Assembly: GCA_965225625.1 (NCBI GenBank)
Contig: CBDDBH010000028.1
Location: 246,108 to 310,107 of the forward strand
Source: CBDDBH01 sp965225625
GTDB lineage: Bacteria; Pseudomonadota; Gammaproteobacteria; JADZEE01
Length of the DNA stretch: 64,000 nucleotides
Reading direction: 5' to 3'
A program made the position numbers and the translations under genes. Below, one piece after another: positions 48,811 through 58,328 of the stretch. Under the pieces are notes generated by a model that saw only the letters and a program-made list of their open reading frames with translations, did not search any database and was not told the DNA's origin. The stretch's first letter is position 1, and each line of letters starts with the position of its first letter.

Positions 48811-49674
48811 ATCAAACAGCTGTTTCGCAGCGGCACATCCTTATCGACACGGCTCAGTGCTTTCGTGTTGATATCCGTGTGCGCAATGAACATCGATTAC
48901 CGTTTCGGCTATCTTGAATCCGTTCGTGCCGGATTATCCGTGATTGTTTACCCCGTTCAATACATTGTGAACTTGCCTGTACTGGCCGGGCAGAAAATGT
49001 CGGAGTCTCTTGCCTCACGTAGCGCTATGCTTGCGCAAAACCGTGAGCTACGGGCTCAGATGCTGGTGTTGGAATCGCGCTCGCAACGAAATGCTACTTT
49101 GGAAGCGGAAAATGTGCGCTTGCGCGAGTTACTCGATTCGTCGGTAAAAATGGGTGAGCGGGTGTTGGTGGCGGAACTGCTCGCGGTTGAACTGGAACTC
49201 AGTTCGCGTCAGGTGGTGGTCAACAAAGGCAGTCGGCAGGGCGTATTCCTGGGGCAGCCGGTCGTGGATTCGCAGGGCGTTATGGGACAGATCGTCCACG
49301 TTGGCCCGATCACCAGCACCGCCATGTTGCTGACGGATGTAAGCCATGCGGTCCCCGTGCAAGTCAATCGCAGCGGCTTGCGCGCGATGGCTGTCGGAAC
49401 CGGCAGCGACGACGTGCTCGAACTACTGTATGTCCCTAACAACGCAGATGTGCGCGAAGGTGATTTGCTCGTAACGTCCGGCATGGGCAGCAGATTTCCG
49501 CCGGGCTATCCGGTTGGCTTGATAATCGACGTGAATTCTCACCCCAGCGAACCATTCGCGCGCGTCCGGGCAAAACCCAGCGCGCGGGTATTGCGGGCGC
49601 GTGAAGTCCTGTTGGTGTGGCCCGACGTGCAACTGCCGGCCCCGGTCGGGAAATTTTCCAAGACTGCTTGGTAA
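48811..49674 (+). CDS. mreC: Rod shape-determining protein MreC, apparent ATC start
   Basis: Bitopic membrane protein linking MreB to PBP2. The conserved N-terminus reads (I)KQLFRSGTSLSTRLSAFVLI from codon ATC at 48811, aligning with E. coli MKPIFSRGPSLQIRL (from memory) with I in place of M. An AGGAG at 48798-48802 lies eight bases before this ATC, ideal spacing. No ATG, GTG or TTG occurs upstream before a stop at 48769; the first standard in-frame start is GTG at 48865, which would remove the basic anchor before the membrane helix. After the helix come a coiled coil (about residues 65-110) and the beta-rich periplasmic domain. About 287 residues from 48811. It lacks the long proline-rich tail of the E. 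coli protein. Confidence 0.9.
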   Translation: MKQLFRSGTSLSTRLSAFVLISVCAMNIDYRFGYLESVRAGLSVIVYPVQYIVNLPVLAGQKMSESLASRSAMLAQNRELRAQMLVLESRSQRNATLEAENVRLRELLDSSVKMGERVLVAELLAVELELSSRQVVVNKGSRQGVFLGQPVVDSQGVMGQIVHVGPITSTAMLLTDVSHAVPVQVNRSGLRAMAVGTGSDDVLELLYVPNNADVREGDLLVTSGMGSRFPPGYPVGLIIDVNSHPSEPFARVRAKPSARVLRAREVLLVWPDVQLPAPVGKFSKTAW

Positions 49675-49678
49675 GCCA

Positions 49679-50164
49679 ATGGAATTGAAAAACTCACGAC
49701 GCCTATGGGTCATAGCATTGAGCTTTGTGATAGCGCTCGTGTTAACCGCAATGCCCCTGCCGCAATGGGCCAGTGCCTGGCGTCCAGCCTGGGTTGGAAT
49801 GGTACTCATGTACTGGTGTATTGCGTTACCGCAGCGCGTGGGTATCGCTAGTGGATGGTGTATCGGATTGTTAGTCGATGTGTTAACCGGCGCGTTGCTT
49901 GGGCAAAACGCACTGGGTTTGACCCTGGTAGCCTATCTTGCGCTGCGCTTACATCAGCGCCTGCGGGTTTTCCCGCTGGGCCAGCAGGCGTTGATAGTCG
50001 GTGCGGTAATGACGGTCTATCTGTCCAGTATGGAGTTGGTACATATACTGATCAGCACTCCACCGAATTACAGCTATTGGCTGCCGGCGATTACCAGCAT
50101 AGTGTTGTGGCCGTGGTTGTTTATTATTTTGCGCGACGTGCGGCGCAAGGCGCACGTATCCTAG
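49679..50164 (+). CDS. mreD: Rod shape-determining protein MreD
   Basis: Small integral membrane protein of the elongasome. ATG at 49679 gives MELKNSRRLWVIALSFVIAL and five or so membrane helices over 161 residues; the longer frame from 49601 overlaps mreC without support. Four bases after mreC. Confidence 0.93.
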   Translation: MELKNSRRLWVIALSFVIALVLTAMPLPQWASAWRPAWVGMVLMYWCIALPQRVGIASGWCIGLLVDVLTGALLGQNALGLTLVAYLALRLHQRLRVFPLGQQALIVGAVMTVYLSSMELVHILISTPPNYSYWLPAITSIVLWPWLFIILRDVRRKAHVS

Positions 50165-50279
50165 CCAGTTGCATGATCGGGTTGCGCAGAGATTGTTTCA
50201 GGTTTGGTGTCGCCTGCGCTCACGCGCCCTGCAGACCAGCGCACGCGTTGAATTCGAACATTGGCGACCGCGCCCGCTA

Positions 50280-52163
50280 ATGCCGCAGCAGATAGCGCTG
50301 AAGAACGCCGCTTCCGAAAGTCGGGTTTTCAGGAACCGTGTTTTCGTCGCCGTGGGTTTCATCGTGTTTTTCACATGCATCTTTTTGCTGCAACTCCTGG
50401 TCCTGCAGGTAATCCAGCACGATCATTATGTGACGCGTGCGCAGGATAACCGTGTCAAGGTAGTTCCGATCGCCCCGACCCGCGGATTGATCTTCAGCCG
50501 TGATGGCGTGCTGCTGGCGGAAAACCGGCCGACATACAGCCTCGAAGTGATTCCTGAACGGGTCGGGAATTTGGAGTCGATGCTCAAGCAGATCACGGCT
50601 CTGGTGGCACTGGAAGAAAAAGACGTACAGCGCTTTCGTCGGGAACTTGGTAAACGTCGCCGCTTCGAGAACGTTCCGTTGCGTTTGAACCTCAGCGACG
50701 AGGAAGTCGCGCGTTTTTCTGTAAATCAACATCGGTTTCCCGGTTTCAGCGTGCGGGCGCAATTAGCGCGTTATTACCCAACGGGCGCAGCCAGCATGCA
50801 TGTGGTTGGATATGTTGGACGCATTGACGAGGACGAATTTCTCTATATCGACGGTTCCAACTACAGCGCTACCAGTCACATCGGCAAAACTGGCGTGGAA
50901 AAAGCGTTTGAATCCATTCTGCACGGTCAGGTTGGATATCAACAGGTAGAGGTGAACGCAGAAGGTCGGATCAGCCGCGTGTTACAGCACAAAGCAGCGA
51001 TCGCGGGTAAGGACATTTATCTCACGCTGGATTCGACGCTGCAATCTGCCGCGGTAAACGCTCTGGGTGAGAATCGCGGAGCCGTGGTCGCGATTGATCC
51101 GAATACCGGGGGCGTGCTTGCGTTGGTAAGTACGCCCGGCTACAACCCGAATCTGTTCGTCAACGGCATCCGCGCGGACGTCTACAAACGTTTACGTGAC
51201 TCTCCAGACCGGCCGCTGTTCAATCGCGCCCTGCAAGGCCAATACCCACCAGGCTCTACCATCAAGCCTCTTCTGGCGCTGCATGCGCTAGACAAGGGCC
51301 TTCGCGACATCGAAACCACGATCTCCTGTCCAGGATGGTATCAGTTGCCGGGTATCGATTATCGCTACCGGGATTGGAAAAAGGTGGGACACGGAGAGAT
51401 GAACTTGACGCGGGCGATAGCCGAGTCCTGCGACGTGTATTTCTATCATCTGGCCAAAGATATGGGGATCGACACAATCCACGAGGTATTCGCCGCGTTC
51501 GGCTTAGGACAGCGAACCGGCGTGGACATTCCTGGAGAAACGGCCGGCTTGGTTCCGTCATCACAGTGGAAGCTGCGGGTTAAACGGGAGCGCTGGTACC
51601 TGGGTGAGACCTTAATAGCGGGTATTGGTCAGGGATTTACGCTGACCTCGCCGCTACAGCTTGCGGCGGCAACTGCCATACTTGCGCGACGGGGAAAATA
51701 TGTGCGCCCCCGGGTAGTCGGACAAATAGAAGATCCCATTACGTTTGAAGCTGTTGAGACCGAATGGCAGGAATCCGATAGGGTTGCGGAGGTTTCCACA
51801 GAGCATTGGAACCATGTCATCGCCGCAATGGGAGATGTCGTGCACGGAGCAACCGGGACGGCCCGTGCTACGGGAGCTTCGGCACACTATAAATTCGCCG
51901 GCAAGACCGGAACCGCACAGCTGTTTTCTTTGTCCCAGGACGAAAATGTGGTTCGACAGCAGCAGCAGAACGTAGCCGAGCGTTTGCGCGATCATGCGCT
52001 GTTCATCGCCTTTGCACCGATTGACGAGCCGCTAATCGCGCTGGCCATCGTGGTAGAAAACGGTGGCAGTGGCAGTAAAACCGCGGCGCCCATCGCCCGG
52101 CGCTTATTCGACATATACCTGTCCCAATATGTCCAACCTGCTGCCGTACCTGATCATGGCTAG
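50280..52163 (+). CDS. mrdA: Penicillin-binding protein 2 (elongasome transpeptidase)
   Basis: D,D-transpeptidase that crosslinks lateral wall with RodA. From the ATG at 50280 (627 residues): one membrane helix (about 20-42), dimerisation domain, then the transpeptidase with nucleophile Ser326 in PPGSTIKPLL, second motif AESCDVYFY, and KTG at 542 in FAGKTGTAQLF. A TTG at 50169, five bases after mreD, would add 37 residues; neither start has a clear ribosome site, and I prefer 50280 because SESRVFRNRVFVA lies at the usual distance from it. Confidence 0.93.
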   Translation: MPQQIALKNAASESRVFRNRVFVAVGFIVFFTCIFLLQLLVLQVIQHDHYVTRAQDNRVKVVPIAPTRGLIFSRDGVLLAENRPTYSLEVIPERVGNLESMLKQITALVALEEKDVQRFRRELGKRRRFENVPLRLNLSDEEVARFSVNQHRFPGFSVRAQLARYYPTGAASMHVVGYVGRIDEDEFLYIDGSNYSATSHIGKTGVEKAFESILHGQVGYQQVEVNAEGRISRVLQHKAAIAGKDIYLTLDSTLQSAAVNALGENRGAVVAIDPNTGGVLALVSTPGYNPNLFVNGIRADVYKRLRDSPDRPLFNRALQGQYPPGSTIKPLLALHALDKGLRDIETTISCPGWYQLPGIDYRYRDWKKVGHGEMNLTRAIAESCDVYFYHLAKDMGIDTIHEVFAAFGLGQRTGVDIPGETAGLVPSSQWKLRVKRERWYLGETLIAGIGQGFTLTSPLQLAAATAILARRGKYVRPRVVGQIEDPITFEAVETEWQESDRVAEVSTEHWNHVIAAMGDVVHGATGTARATGASAHYKFAGKTGTAQLFSLSQDENVVRQQQQNVAERLRDHALFIAFAPIDEPLIALAIVVENGGSGSKTAAPIARRLFDIYLSQYVQPAAVPDHG

Positions 52164-52277
52164 GCAGGGAATTACCCACGGGCGCGAGAGGCAGATATCT
52201 GATATGCACAAACATTTGCGTGCACAATTCGAAAGCGCAATGGCCACTCGGAGCTTTGTCATTGCCGGGGTACGACT

Positions 52278-52295
52278 CGCGAGCTAAGGCTCGCG
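52278..52295 (+). repeat. Short hairpin before rodA
   Basis: Arms CGCGAGC (52278-52284) and GCTCGCG (52289-52295) with loop TAAG, followed by only three Ts. It sits 11 bases before the likely rodA ATG and may influence its translation. Confidence 0.5.
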
Positions 52296-52306
52296 TTTGC
52301 GCAAAT

Positions 52307-53401
52307 ATGCGTTCGCCGCCGGGATTGCTCACTCGAGTCCATGTAGACGGACCATTGCTCTGCGGGCTATTGGTTTTGTGCGGTATCGGCATGGTGACAT
52401 TGCACAGTGCGGGAGGCGGCAACGAGCAAATCCTGCTGCGGCAAGGCGTACGGTTCCTGATAGGTTTTGGCGCCATGTTGGCGTTGGCGCAAATTGACAC
52501 GGGTCAATTGGCCCGTTGGGCACCGATGCTGTACGCAGGTGCCCTGATACTATTGGTGGTTGTTCTATTCATTGGCAGCGGCAAGGGTGCGCGGCGCTGG
52601 TTGGACCTGGGAGTCGTTGCGTTTCAACCCTCGGAAATCATGAAGCTGGCCGTGCCGCTATTTACCGCGTCGTTTCTAAATGCAGCACCATTACCGCCGC
52701 GTTTAGGCAGAGTCGCACTCGCGTTGGTGATAATAGGGATCCCTGTGATATTAGTCGCTCGGCAACCTGACTTAGGTACCGCTGTGATCATCGCCATGGC
52801 GGGCCTGGTTATCTTGTTTCTCGCAGGTGTCCGCTGGCGCCACATCACAATTTCGGCGTTTCTTGCGGTAATTTCAGCCCCGCTGCTCTGGTTCCGTATG
52901 CATGATTATCAAAAGCAACGTATTTTGACCTTGCTCGATCCGGAGAAGGACCCCTTGGGAACCGGATACCATATTATACAGTCGAAGATAGCAGTAGGGT
53001 CGGGGGGGCTGTACGGCAAAGGTTGGCTAAATGGGACACAATCCCGTTTAGAATTTCTGCCCGAACGCTCGACCGATTTTGTCTTTGCAGTTTATTGCGA
53101 GGAGTTTGGTTTCATCGGCGTGTTTGTACTTTTAGCGGCGTACCTGTTCATAGTGCTGCGTTCGCTATATATCGCAAACTACGCTCAGGATATCTTCGCC
53201 AAGTTGATAGGAGGCAGTCTGGCGTTAACTTTTTTTCTCTCTGTCATCGTAAACATGAGCATGGTTACCGGGCAGTTGCCAGTGGTGGGAATTCCGCTGC
53301 CGCTCATCAGTTATGGGGGGACTTCGTTGGTGACTCTGCTCGCGGGTTTCGGTATCCTCATGAGTATTCACACACACCGCCGTTTCTTGACCAGTTCCTG
53401 A
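52307..53401 (+). CDS. rodA: Peptidoglycan glycosyltransferase RodA
   Basis: SEDS-family glycan polymerase working with PBP2. ATG at 52307 gives MRSPPGLLTRVHVDGPLLCG; ten membrane segments follow, with conserved RQPDLGTA (catalytic Asp region), ERSTDFVFAVYCEEFG and GIPLPLISYGGTS. 364 residues. A GTG at 52220 is also open but adds unrelated residues. No Shine-Dalgarno is evident before the ATG; translation may depend on the upstream gene. Confidence 0.94.
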   Translation: MRSPPGLLTRVHVDGPLLCGLLVLCGIGMVTLHSAGGGNEQILLRQGVRFLIGFGAMLALAQIDTGQLARWAPMLYAGALILLVVVLFIGSGKGARRWLDLGVVAFQPSEIMKLAVPLFTASFLNAAPLPPRLGRVALALVIIGIPVILVARQPDLGTAVIIAMAGLVILFLAGVRWRHITISAFLAVISAPLLWFRMHDYQKQRILTLLDPEKDPLGTGYHIIQSKIAVGSGGLYGKGWLNGTQSRLEFLPERSTDFVFAVYCEEFGFIGVFVLLAAYLFIVLRSLYIANYAQDIFAKLIGGSLALTFFLSVIVNMSMVTGQLPVVGIPLPLISYGGTSLVTLLAGFGILMSIHTHRRFLTSS

Positions 53402-53657
53402 TACTGCGCTTGCGCACTGGAATCTTTCTTCCGCAAACCCGCACATGGCATGCGTACGGTCGTCGCCGAGTAGTTAGGTAGTCATATTAGTAACTATATC
53501 GAGAGATTTTATGCACGTGTTTTGGATTAGCTTTTCTCGTTCGCTATCGAACCTGGTCTGTTCGAGTTCTCGCGCGCGAGCGCGGCTGACGTCGCTTGTC
53601 CATTCGCAAACCCTTGAGAGACCTATTCGTTTGCGGGCCAATACGAGTTTGCGAAAT

Positions 53658-54665
53658 ATGGGGAGGTGGGGTGTGCACCTTTGCTCGCTACTGTTGGTAA
53701 GTGTCGGCTCCACGGTTTGTGCCGCAAACGATTACCAAGCGCAAGTGGCTGAGTTCATTAATGAAATGATCGATTCTCACGGTTTTGAACAGCAACGACT
53801 CGAACGTTTGTTCGCCGATGTCCAGATATCCGAGCCCATCCTCGAAGCGATTTCGAGACCGGCGGAAGCTAAACCATGGCACCGGTATAGGCCGATATTC
53901 GTCACTGATAAGCGCCGCAACGCTGGTGTCGAGTTCTGGAAGCGGCACGCGCCGTTGCTCCGACGTGTGGAATCGGAGTTTGGCGTTCCTGCTGAGATCA
54001 TTGTTGCCATAATAGGCGTCGAGACGTTTTATGGTGTGCACAAGGGCCGCTACCAAGTGATCGACTCCCTTTTCACGCTTGCATTCGGATATCCAAAACG
54101 GGCTGATTTTTTTCGCACTGAATTAGCACATTTCCTGCTCCTGACTCGCGAACAGAACGTAGATCCATCATCACTCACTGGTTCATACGCCGGCGCTATG
54201 GGTATCCCCCAGTTTATCTCCAGTAGTTATCGCAGTTACGCAGTCGACTATAACGAAGACGGTTTTGCCAATATTTGGGATGACCCCGGAGATGCGATCG
54301 CCAGCGTCGCCAACTACTTAAAAAAGCACGGTTGGGCAGGTGATGAAGAAATTGCGGTGCGTGCGCACCCGGCGCCCGCAGCGATCGCCGAATTTCGTGC
54401 TTCCGGATTGAAGCCAAGTTTTCCGCTGCATGACATGTCGGCTGCCGGTGTGCGCACCGAGACCGCCGTATCCGGGAATCCCGATGCGCTGCTGCTGGAA
54501 CTGCAGAACGAAGCAAGCGTGGAATACTGGATTGGTCTGCCGAACTTCTATGTGATTACCCGATACAATCACAGCGCGCTGTATGCGATGGCAGTCTATC
54601 AGCTAGCAGGTCAGGTTCGGGACGGCTATATGCGCAATCGCGTGCCGGTCGCGAGCCGGAAATAG
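53658..54665 (+). CDS. mltB: Lytic murein transglycosylase B
   Basis: Cleaves glycan strands to 1,6-anhydro products. From ATG 53658 there is a signal peptide (MGRWGVHLCSLLLVSVGSTV and then CAAND). The catalytic glutamate is Glu122 in IGVETFYG; GSYAGAMGIPQFISSSY and the Asp-rich DYNEDGFANIWDDPGDAI are typical of MltB. The mature form seems soluble because CAA is not a proper lipobox. The frame is open from an ATG at 53511, adding 49 basic residues, which I consider less likely. Placement after rodA and before rlpA is common in Gammaproteobacteria. Confidence 0.92.
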   Translation: MGRWGVHLCSLLLVSVGSTVCAANDYQAQVAEFINEMIDSHGFEQQRLERLFADVQISEPILEAISRPAEAKPWHRYRPIFVTDKRRNAGVEFWKRHAPLLRRVESEFGVPAEIIVAIIGVETFYGVHKGRYQVIDSLFTLAFGYPKRADFFRTELAHFLLLTREQNVDPSSLTGSYAGAMGIPQFISSSYRSYAVDYNEDGFANIWDDPGDAIASVANYLKKHGWAGDEEIAVRAHPAPAAIAEFRASGLKPSFPLHDMSAAGVRTETAVSGNPDALLLELQNEASVEYWIGLPNFYVITRYNHSALYAMAVYQLAGQVRDGYMRNRVPVASRK

Positions 54666-54694
54666 CCGTAACCGCCTATGCCGAGTTCGATCTG

Positions 54695-55513
54695 GTGTCA
54701 TTAGTCGCCCTGTCTCGCTGTGATTTTCGCCGCCTTGCCGTAGCATGCGCGCTAGCCGCGCTTTTCGCTGGCTGTTCCATTGTGGCGGAACACGATGGTC
54801 CACCAACACGGGATATCGACGTCTCATCGGTTCCGAACGCGGTGCCTCGGGTTGAGCCCAGAAGTAAGTACGGCAACCCGACGTCTTATGAAGTCAATGG
54901 CAGTCGTTACTATCCGTTGAACTCCAGCGACGGCTATATACAGACGGGCGTCGCCTCCTGGTATGGTTCCAAGTTTCATGGTCGGCGAACCTCCAGCGGC
55001 GAAATCTACGATATGTACAAGATGACCGCCGCGCACCGGACTTTGCCGCTGCCGACTTTTGCCGAGGTCACGAATATAAAAAATGGACGTCGCGCGATAG
55101 TAAAGGTAAACGACCGCGGACCATTTCACGCCAATCGCATCATAGATCTGTCTTACGCTGCGGCCAAAAAACTGGGTGTTGTCGAGGCTGGCACCGCCCT
55201 CGTCGAGGTGTGCGCGATCAATCCCCGTGAAACAGAACAATCGACGCGAGCACGTATGGCCAGCGGCGGACCGCTTAATTTCTATCTGCAATTCGGCGCG
55301 TTTCGAGACAAAAAAAATGCCGAGCGTTTGCATGAGCAGATTGACCGCACGGTCGACGGCTTAGCGACGGTCGTTCCGGGAACAGCGGGTGGCAAGCGTA
55401 TCTATCGAGTCCATGTGGGGCCGCTGGTGAGTATCGATGTCGCTGACCAACTGGTTGATGCTCTGGCCAGGATCGGTGTTCGTGACCATTTTGTATTTGT
55501 TGCCGGATTCTGA
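54695..55513 (+). CDS. rlpA: RlpA septal-ring lytic transglycosylase
   Basis: Outer-membrane lipoprotein with a double-psi beta-barrel that cleaves denuded glycan in Pseudomonas. GTG start at 54695; lipobox LFAGC with acylated Cys27. The barrel (about 85-175) has GVASWYGSKFHGRRTSSGE, AAHRTLPLPTFAEV and VNDRGPFHANRIIDLSYAAA. The C-terminal SPOR domain (about 195-270, from LNFYLQFGAFRDKKNAERL) binds denuded peptidoglycan at the septum. 272 residues. Confidence 0.94.
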   Translation: MSLVALSRCDFRRLAVACALAALFAGCSIVAEHDGPPTRDIDVSSVPNAVPRVEPRSKYGNPTSYEVNGSRYYPLNSSDGYIQTGVASWYGSKFHGRRTSSGEIYDMYKMTAAHRTLPLPTFAEVTNIKNGRRAIVKVNDRGPFHANRIIDLSYAAAKKLGVVEAGTALVEVCAINPRETEQSTRARMASGGPLNFYLQFGAFRDKKNAERLHEQIDRTVDGLATVVPGTAGGKRIYRVHVGPLVSIDVADQLVDALARIGVRDHFVFVAGF

Positions 55514-55533
55514 GTACAGCAAAAAGGGGCCAA

Positions 55534-56667
55534 ATGACTTATAAACGCGTGATCACATTCCTGATGCTGCAAACTACTCTCGTTTGTGCAGCGCCACCAC
55601 CACCGCCCCCCTTACCGAACATAGAGGCCAACGCGTATTTTCTGATGGATTATCAGAGCGGTGCCGTGATCGCTGAGAAAAACAGCAGGCAGATGATGGA
55701 ACCGGCTAGCCTGACCAAGATCATGACGATATATGTCGTCGCGAGCGAACTGCGAGACGGTCGGATAAAACGGGACGATCAGGTGTCCGTAAGCGAAAAG
55801 GCGTGGAAGATGTTAGGTTCGCGAATGTTCATCGAAGTGGGTAATCAGGTCCGACTCGATGACCTGATGAAGGGCGATATTGTTCAGTCGGGCAATGATG
55901 CAAGCGTGGCGCTGGCTGAACATGTGTCCGGCAGTGAGGAGATTTTCGCTGCGGTCATGAACCAGCATGCTCTGAAGTTGGGACTTACCGACAGCAATTT
56001 CTTAAACAGCTCCGGTTTGCCCAATGCCGAACACGTAACCAGCGCCCATGATGTCGCCATTTTATCCGCGGCAATGATCAGGGAGTTTCCGGATGTCTAT
56101 AAGATGTTTTCAATTCGGGAGTTTACCTTCAACAACATCAAGCAAAACAATCGCAACCGTCTGTTGTTCAAGGATGACAGCGTGGACGGAATTAAAACTG
56201 GCTATACAAAATCGGCGGCTTATTGTCTGGCCGCGTCGGCCATACGCAATGGCCGGCGCTTGATATCGGTTGTCATGGGGGCACCGAGCGAAGCTTTGCG
56301 CACTAAAGCAAGCCTCGCATTGCTCAATTATGGTTTCCGATTTTACGAAACGAGACGTCTTTTCAAATCCGGCGAAACTGTCAACAGCGTTAAGATCTGG
56401 AAAGGGAAACACGATGCTTTGGATCTGGGTTTGCTTAGAGATCTGTACGTAACGGTCCCCGTGGGTCACTACGATAGCTTAAAGGCGGCGGTGGATCTCG
56501 ACGCAAAACTAATTGCGCCCATAGACAAGGGCCAGACCATAGGAACATTGCGTGTTACCTTGGACGAGCGCGAAGTCGCGACTCGTCGCGTGGTAAGTCT
56601 GCACGAAGTCGCTTCGGGCAACGTGGTGTCGCGGTTGCTAGACGAAATCAAGCTGATCTTCGAATAA
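55534..56667 (+). CDS. dacA: D-alanyl-D-alanine carboxypeptidase (PBP5/6 type)
   Basis: Removes the terminal D-Ala from pentapeptides. A signal peptide ends near residue 20, followed by an unusual run of six prolines. Active-site motifs: Ser59-x-x-Lys62 in PASLTKIMT, SGN at 119-121, and KTG in DGIKTGYTKSA. The C-terminal beta domain and an amphipathic membrane-anchor end (VVSRLLDEIKLIFE) are present. 377 residues. Its stop TAA shares a base with the downstream ATG. Confidence 0.95.
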   Translation: MTYKRVITFLMLQTTLVCAAPPPPPPLPNIEANAYFLMDYQSGAVIAEKNSRQMMEPASLTKIMTIYVVASELRDGRIKRDDQVSVSEKAWKMLGSRMFIEVGNQVRLDDLMKGDIVQSGNDASVALAEHVSGSEEIFAAVMNQHALKLGLTDSNFLNSSGLPNAEHVTSAHDVAILSAAMIREFPDVYKMFSIREFTFNNIKQNNRNRLLFKDDSVDGIKTGYTKSAAYCLAASAIRNGRRLISVVMGAPSEALRTKASLALLNYGFRFYETRRLFKSGETVNSVKIWKGKHDALDLGLLRDLYVTVPVGHYDSLKAAVDLDAKLIAPIDKGQTIGTLRVTLDEREVATRRVVSLHEVASGNVVSRLLDEIKLIFE

Positions 56668-57524
56668 TGTCCATCGTTTTCCTGAATGGCGATTTCCTGC
56701 CGGTGCGTGAGGCGAAGGTCTCAGTACTCGATCGCGGATTCATGTTCGGCGACGGAGTGTACGAAGTTCAGCCCGTTTACGATGGCTACCTGCTGGGACT
56801 GGATCGACATTTGCAGCGCCTAGCACGCAGTCTCGAGGCAGTTTCGGTGGACAATCCCATGGATGAGCGCGAATGGAGCGATACTCTGGAACGCTTGGTC
56901 GCCGCCAATGGTGGTGGCGATCAATCTGTTTACATACAAATTACCAGAGGCGAAGCACGTCGCGATCATCTGCCACCTGCCGATGTGTCGCCAACGGTAT
57001 TTGCCATGAGTAGTCCGTATGAGTTCGTCAAACCGCGACCCGTGGCCTGCGTCACACTTAAGGATTTCAGGTGGCAGCGGTGTGACATAAAAGCAACCTC
57101 ATTACTGCCGAACGTTTTGTTGCGCATGCAGGCGCAAAACGCGGGAGCACAAGAAGCGTTGTTACTCCGGGACGGTTATCTTACGGAAGGTACGGCAAGC
57201 ACCGTATTTGTTGTTACTGGTGGTGTCATCAAGACGCCGCCGTTATCGACCGATTTGCTGCCCGGAGTGACTCGCGATATCGTCGTTGACTTACTGTTGC
57301 AGGCCCAAGAGCCTTGTGAATTAACTGCGATTGCGGAATCGGAACTACACGCGGCTACAGAGATCTGGCTGACTAGTTCGCATAGAGAACTGGCGCCGGT
57401 TACGGAGTTGGACGGGGTGCCGGTCGGAGATGGCCTACCTGGGCCACAGTGGGCCGCGGCTTATGCTTTGTACCAGCAGTTTAAGCAGGCTGCATTGGCA
57501 AGTCGCGCAACGCAGTCGCGGTGA
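56667..57524 (+). CDS. dat: Class IV aminotransferase, probable D-amino-acid aminotransferase
   Basis: PLP enzyme of the IlvE/Dat/PabC fold. Conserved N-terminal VSVLDRGFMFGDGVYEV, the PLP lysine in CDIKATSLLPNVL, and GTASTVFVV and SSHRELAPV are seen. 285 residues. Coupling to dacA by a TAATG overlap and the N-terminal ITRG motif favour D-amino-acid transaminase over branched-chain aminotransferase; substrate is not proven. In related genomes lipB and lipA often follow; here the next genes are on the opposite strand. Confidence 0.85.
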   Translation: MSIVFLNGDFLPVREAKVSVLDRGFMFGDGVYEVQPVYDGYLLGLDRHLQRLARSLEAVSVDNPMDEREWSDTLERLVAANGGGDQSVYIQITRGEARRDHLPPADVSPTVFAMSSPYEFVKPRPVACVTLKDFRWQRCDIKATSLLPNVLLRMQAQNAGAQEALLLRDGYLTEGTASTVFVVTGGVIKTPPLSTDLLPGVTRDIVVDLLLQAQEPCELTAIAESELHAATEIWLTSSHRELAPVTELDGVPVGDGLPGPQWAAAYALYQQFKQAALASRATQSR

Positions 57525-57546
57525 CTTTATCGGATCCGAATCTTGC

Positions 57547-58320
57547 TCAGGTCTGGATGCCAACGCCGTGATTCATCAGATACAAGCTCAGCGCAAACAG
57601 GCCGACCACGAATCCTCCAATCACCGCAAAAGCAATACTCAGCGGTATGTCGGATACCCCCAGGATCCCGTATCGAAACGCATTGACCATATAGAGTATA
57701 GGATTTGCCAGAGATACCTTTTGCCACAGGTTTGGGAGCAAGTCGATTGAGTAAAATACGCCACCCAGGTAAGTCAACGGTGTCAACACAAAGGTCGGAA
57801 TTACTGAGGTGTCATCGAAATTCTTAGCGAAAATGCCATTTATCAGACCTCCCAGTGAGAACACGATCGCCGTCAGCAACACAATGGAAATCATCACCGG
57901 GAAGGAACTCACTTGCAGGCGTGTAAAAAACAGCGCAACGATCGTTACTACGACGCCAACGATCAGGCCTCGCGCAACTCCGCCGGTGACATAGCCGCAC
58001 AAGATGACGTAATTCGGTATCGGCGCTACCAGCATCTCCTCGATATGCCTGATGAATTTAGCGCCGAAAAACGATGACACCACGTTGCCGTAAGAATTAG
58101 TGATAATCGCCATCATGATGAGCCCGGGTGCCAAAAATTCCATATAACTGTAGCCGCCCATCTGGCCAATGCGTTTACCTATGAGGTTTCCGAAAATGAC
58201 GAAGTACAGCGTCATGGTTACTGCGGAGGGCAAGATGGTTTGCAGCCAGATCCGAGTAAAGCGCGTTACTTCTTTGTAGACGATAGTACGGTAGGCAACA
58301 AAGTACGCATTTAGCCGCAT
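57547..58320 (-). CDS. yadH: ABC-2 type exporter permease (YadH-like)
   Basis: Inner-membrane permease with six helices. The ATG at 58320 gives MRLNAYFVAYRTIVYKEVTR, lining up with YadH-type proteins; TTG four codons upstream would overlap the ATPase gene. Conserved TMTLYFVIFGNLIGKRIGQM and TYLGGVFYSIDLLPNLWQ are seen. About 257 residues. The substrate is unknown. It ends 22 bases from the convergent dat gene. Confidence 0.9.
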   Translation of the reverse strand: MRLNAYFVAYRTIVYKEVTRFTRIWLQTILPSAVTMTLYFVIFGNLIGKRIGQMGGYSYMEFLAPGLIMMAIITNSYGNVVSSFFGAKFIRHIEEMLVAPIPNYVILCGYVTGGVARGLIVGVVVTIVALFFTRLQVSSFPVMISIVLLTAIVFSLGGLINGIFAKNFDDTSVIPTFVLTPLTYLGGVFYSIDLLPNLWQKVSLANPILYMVNAFRYGILGVSDIPLSIAFAVIGGFVVGLFALSLYLMNHGVGIQT

Positions 58321-58328
58321 TGTTTTGC

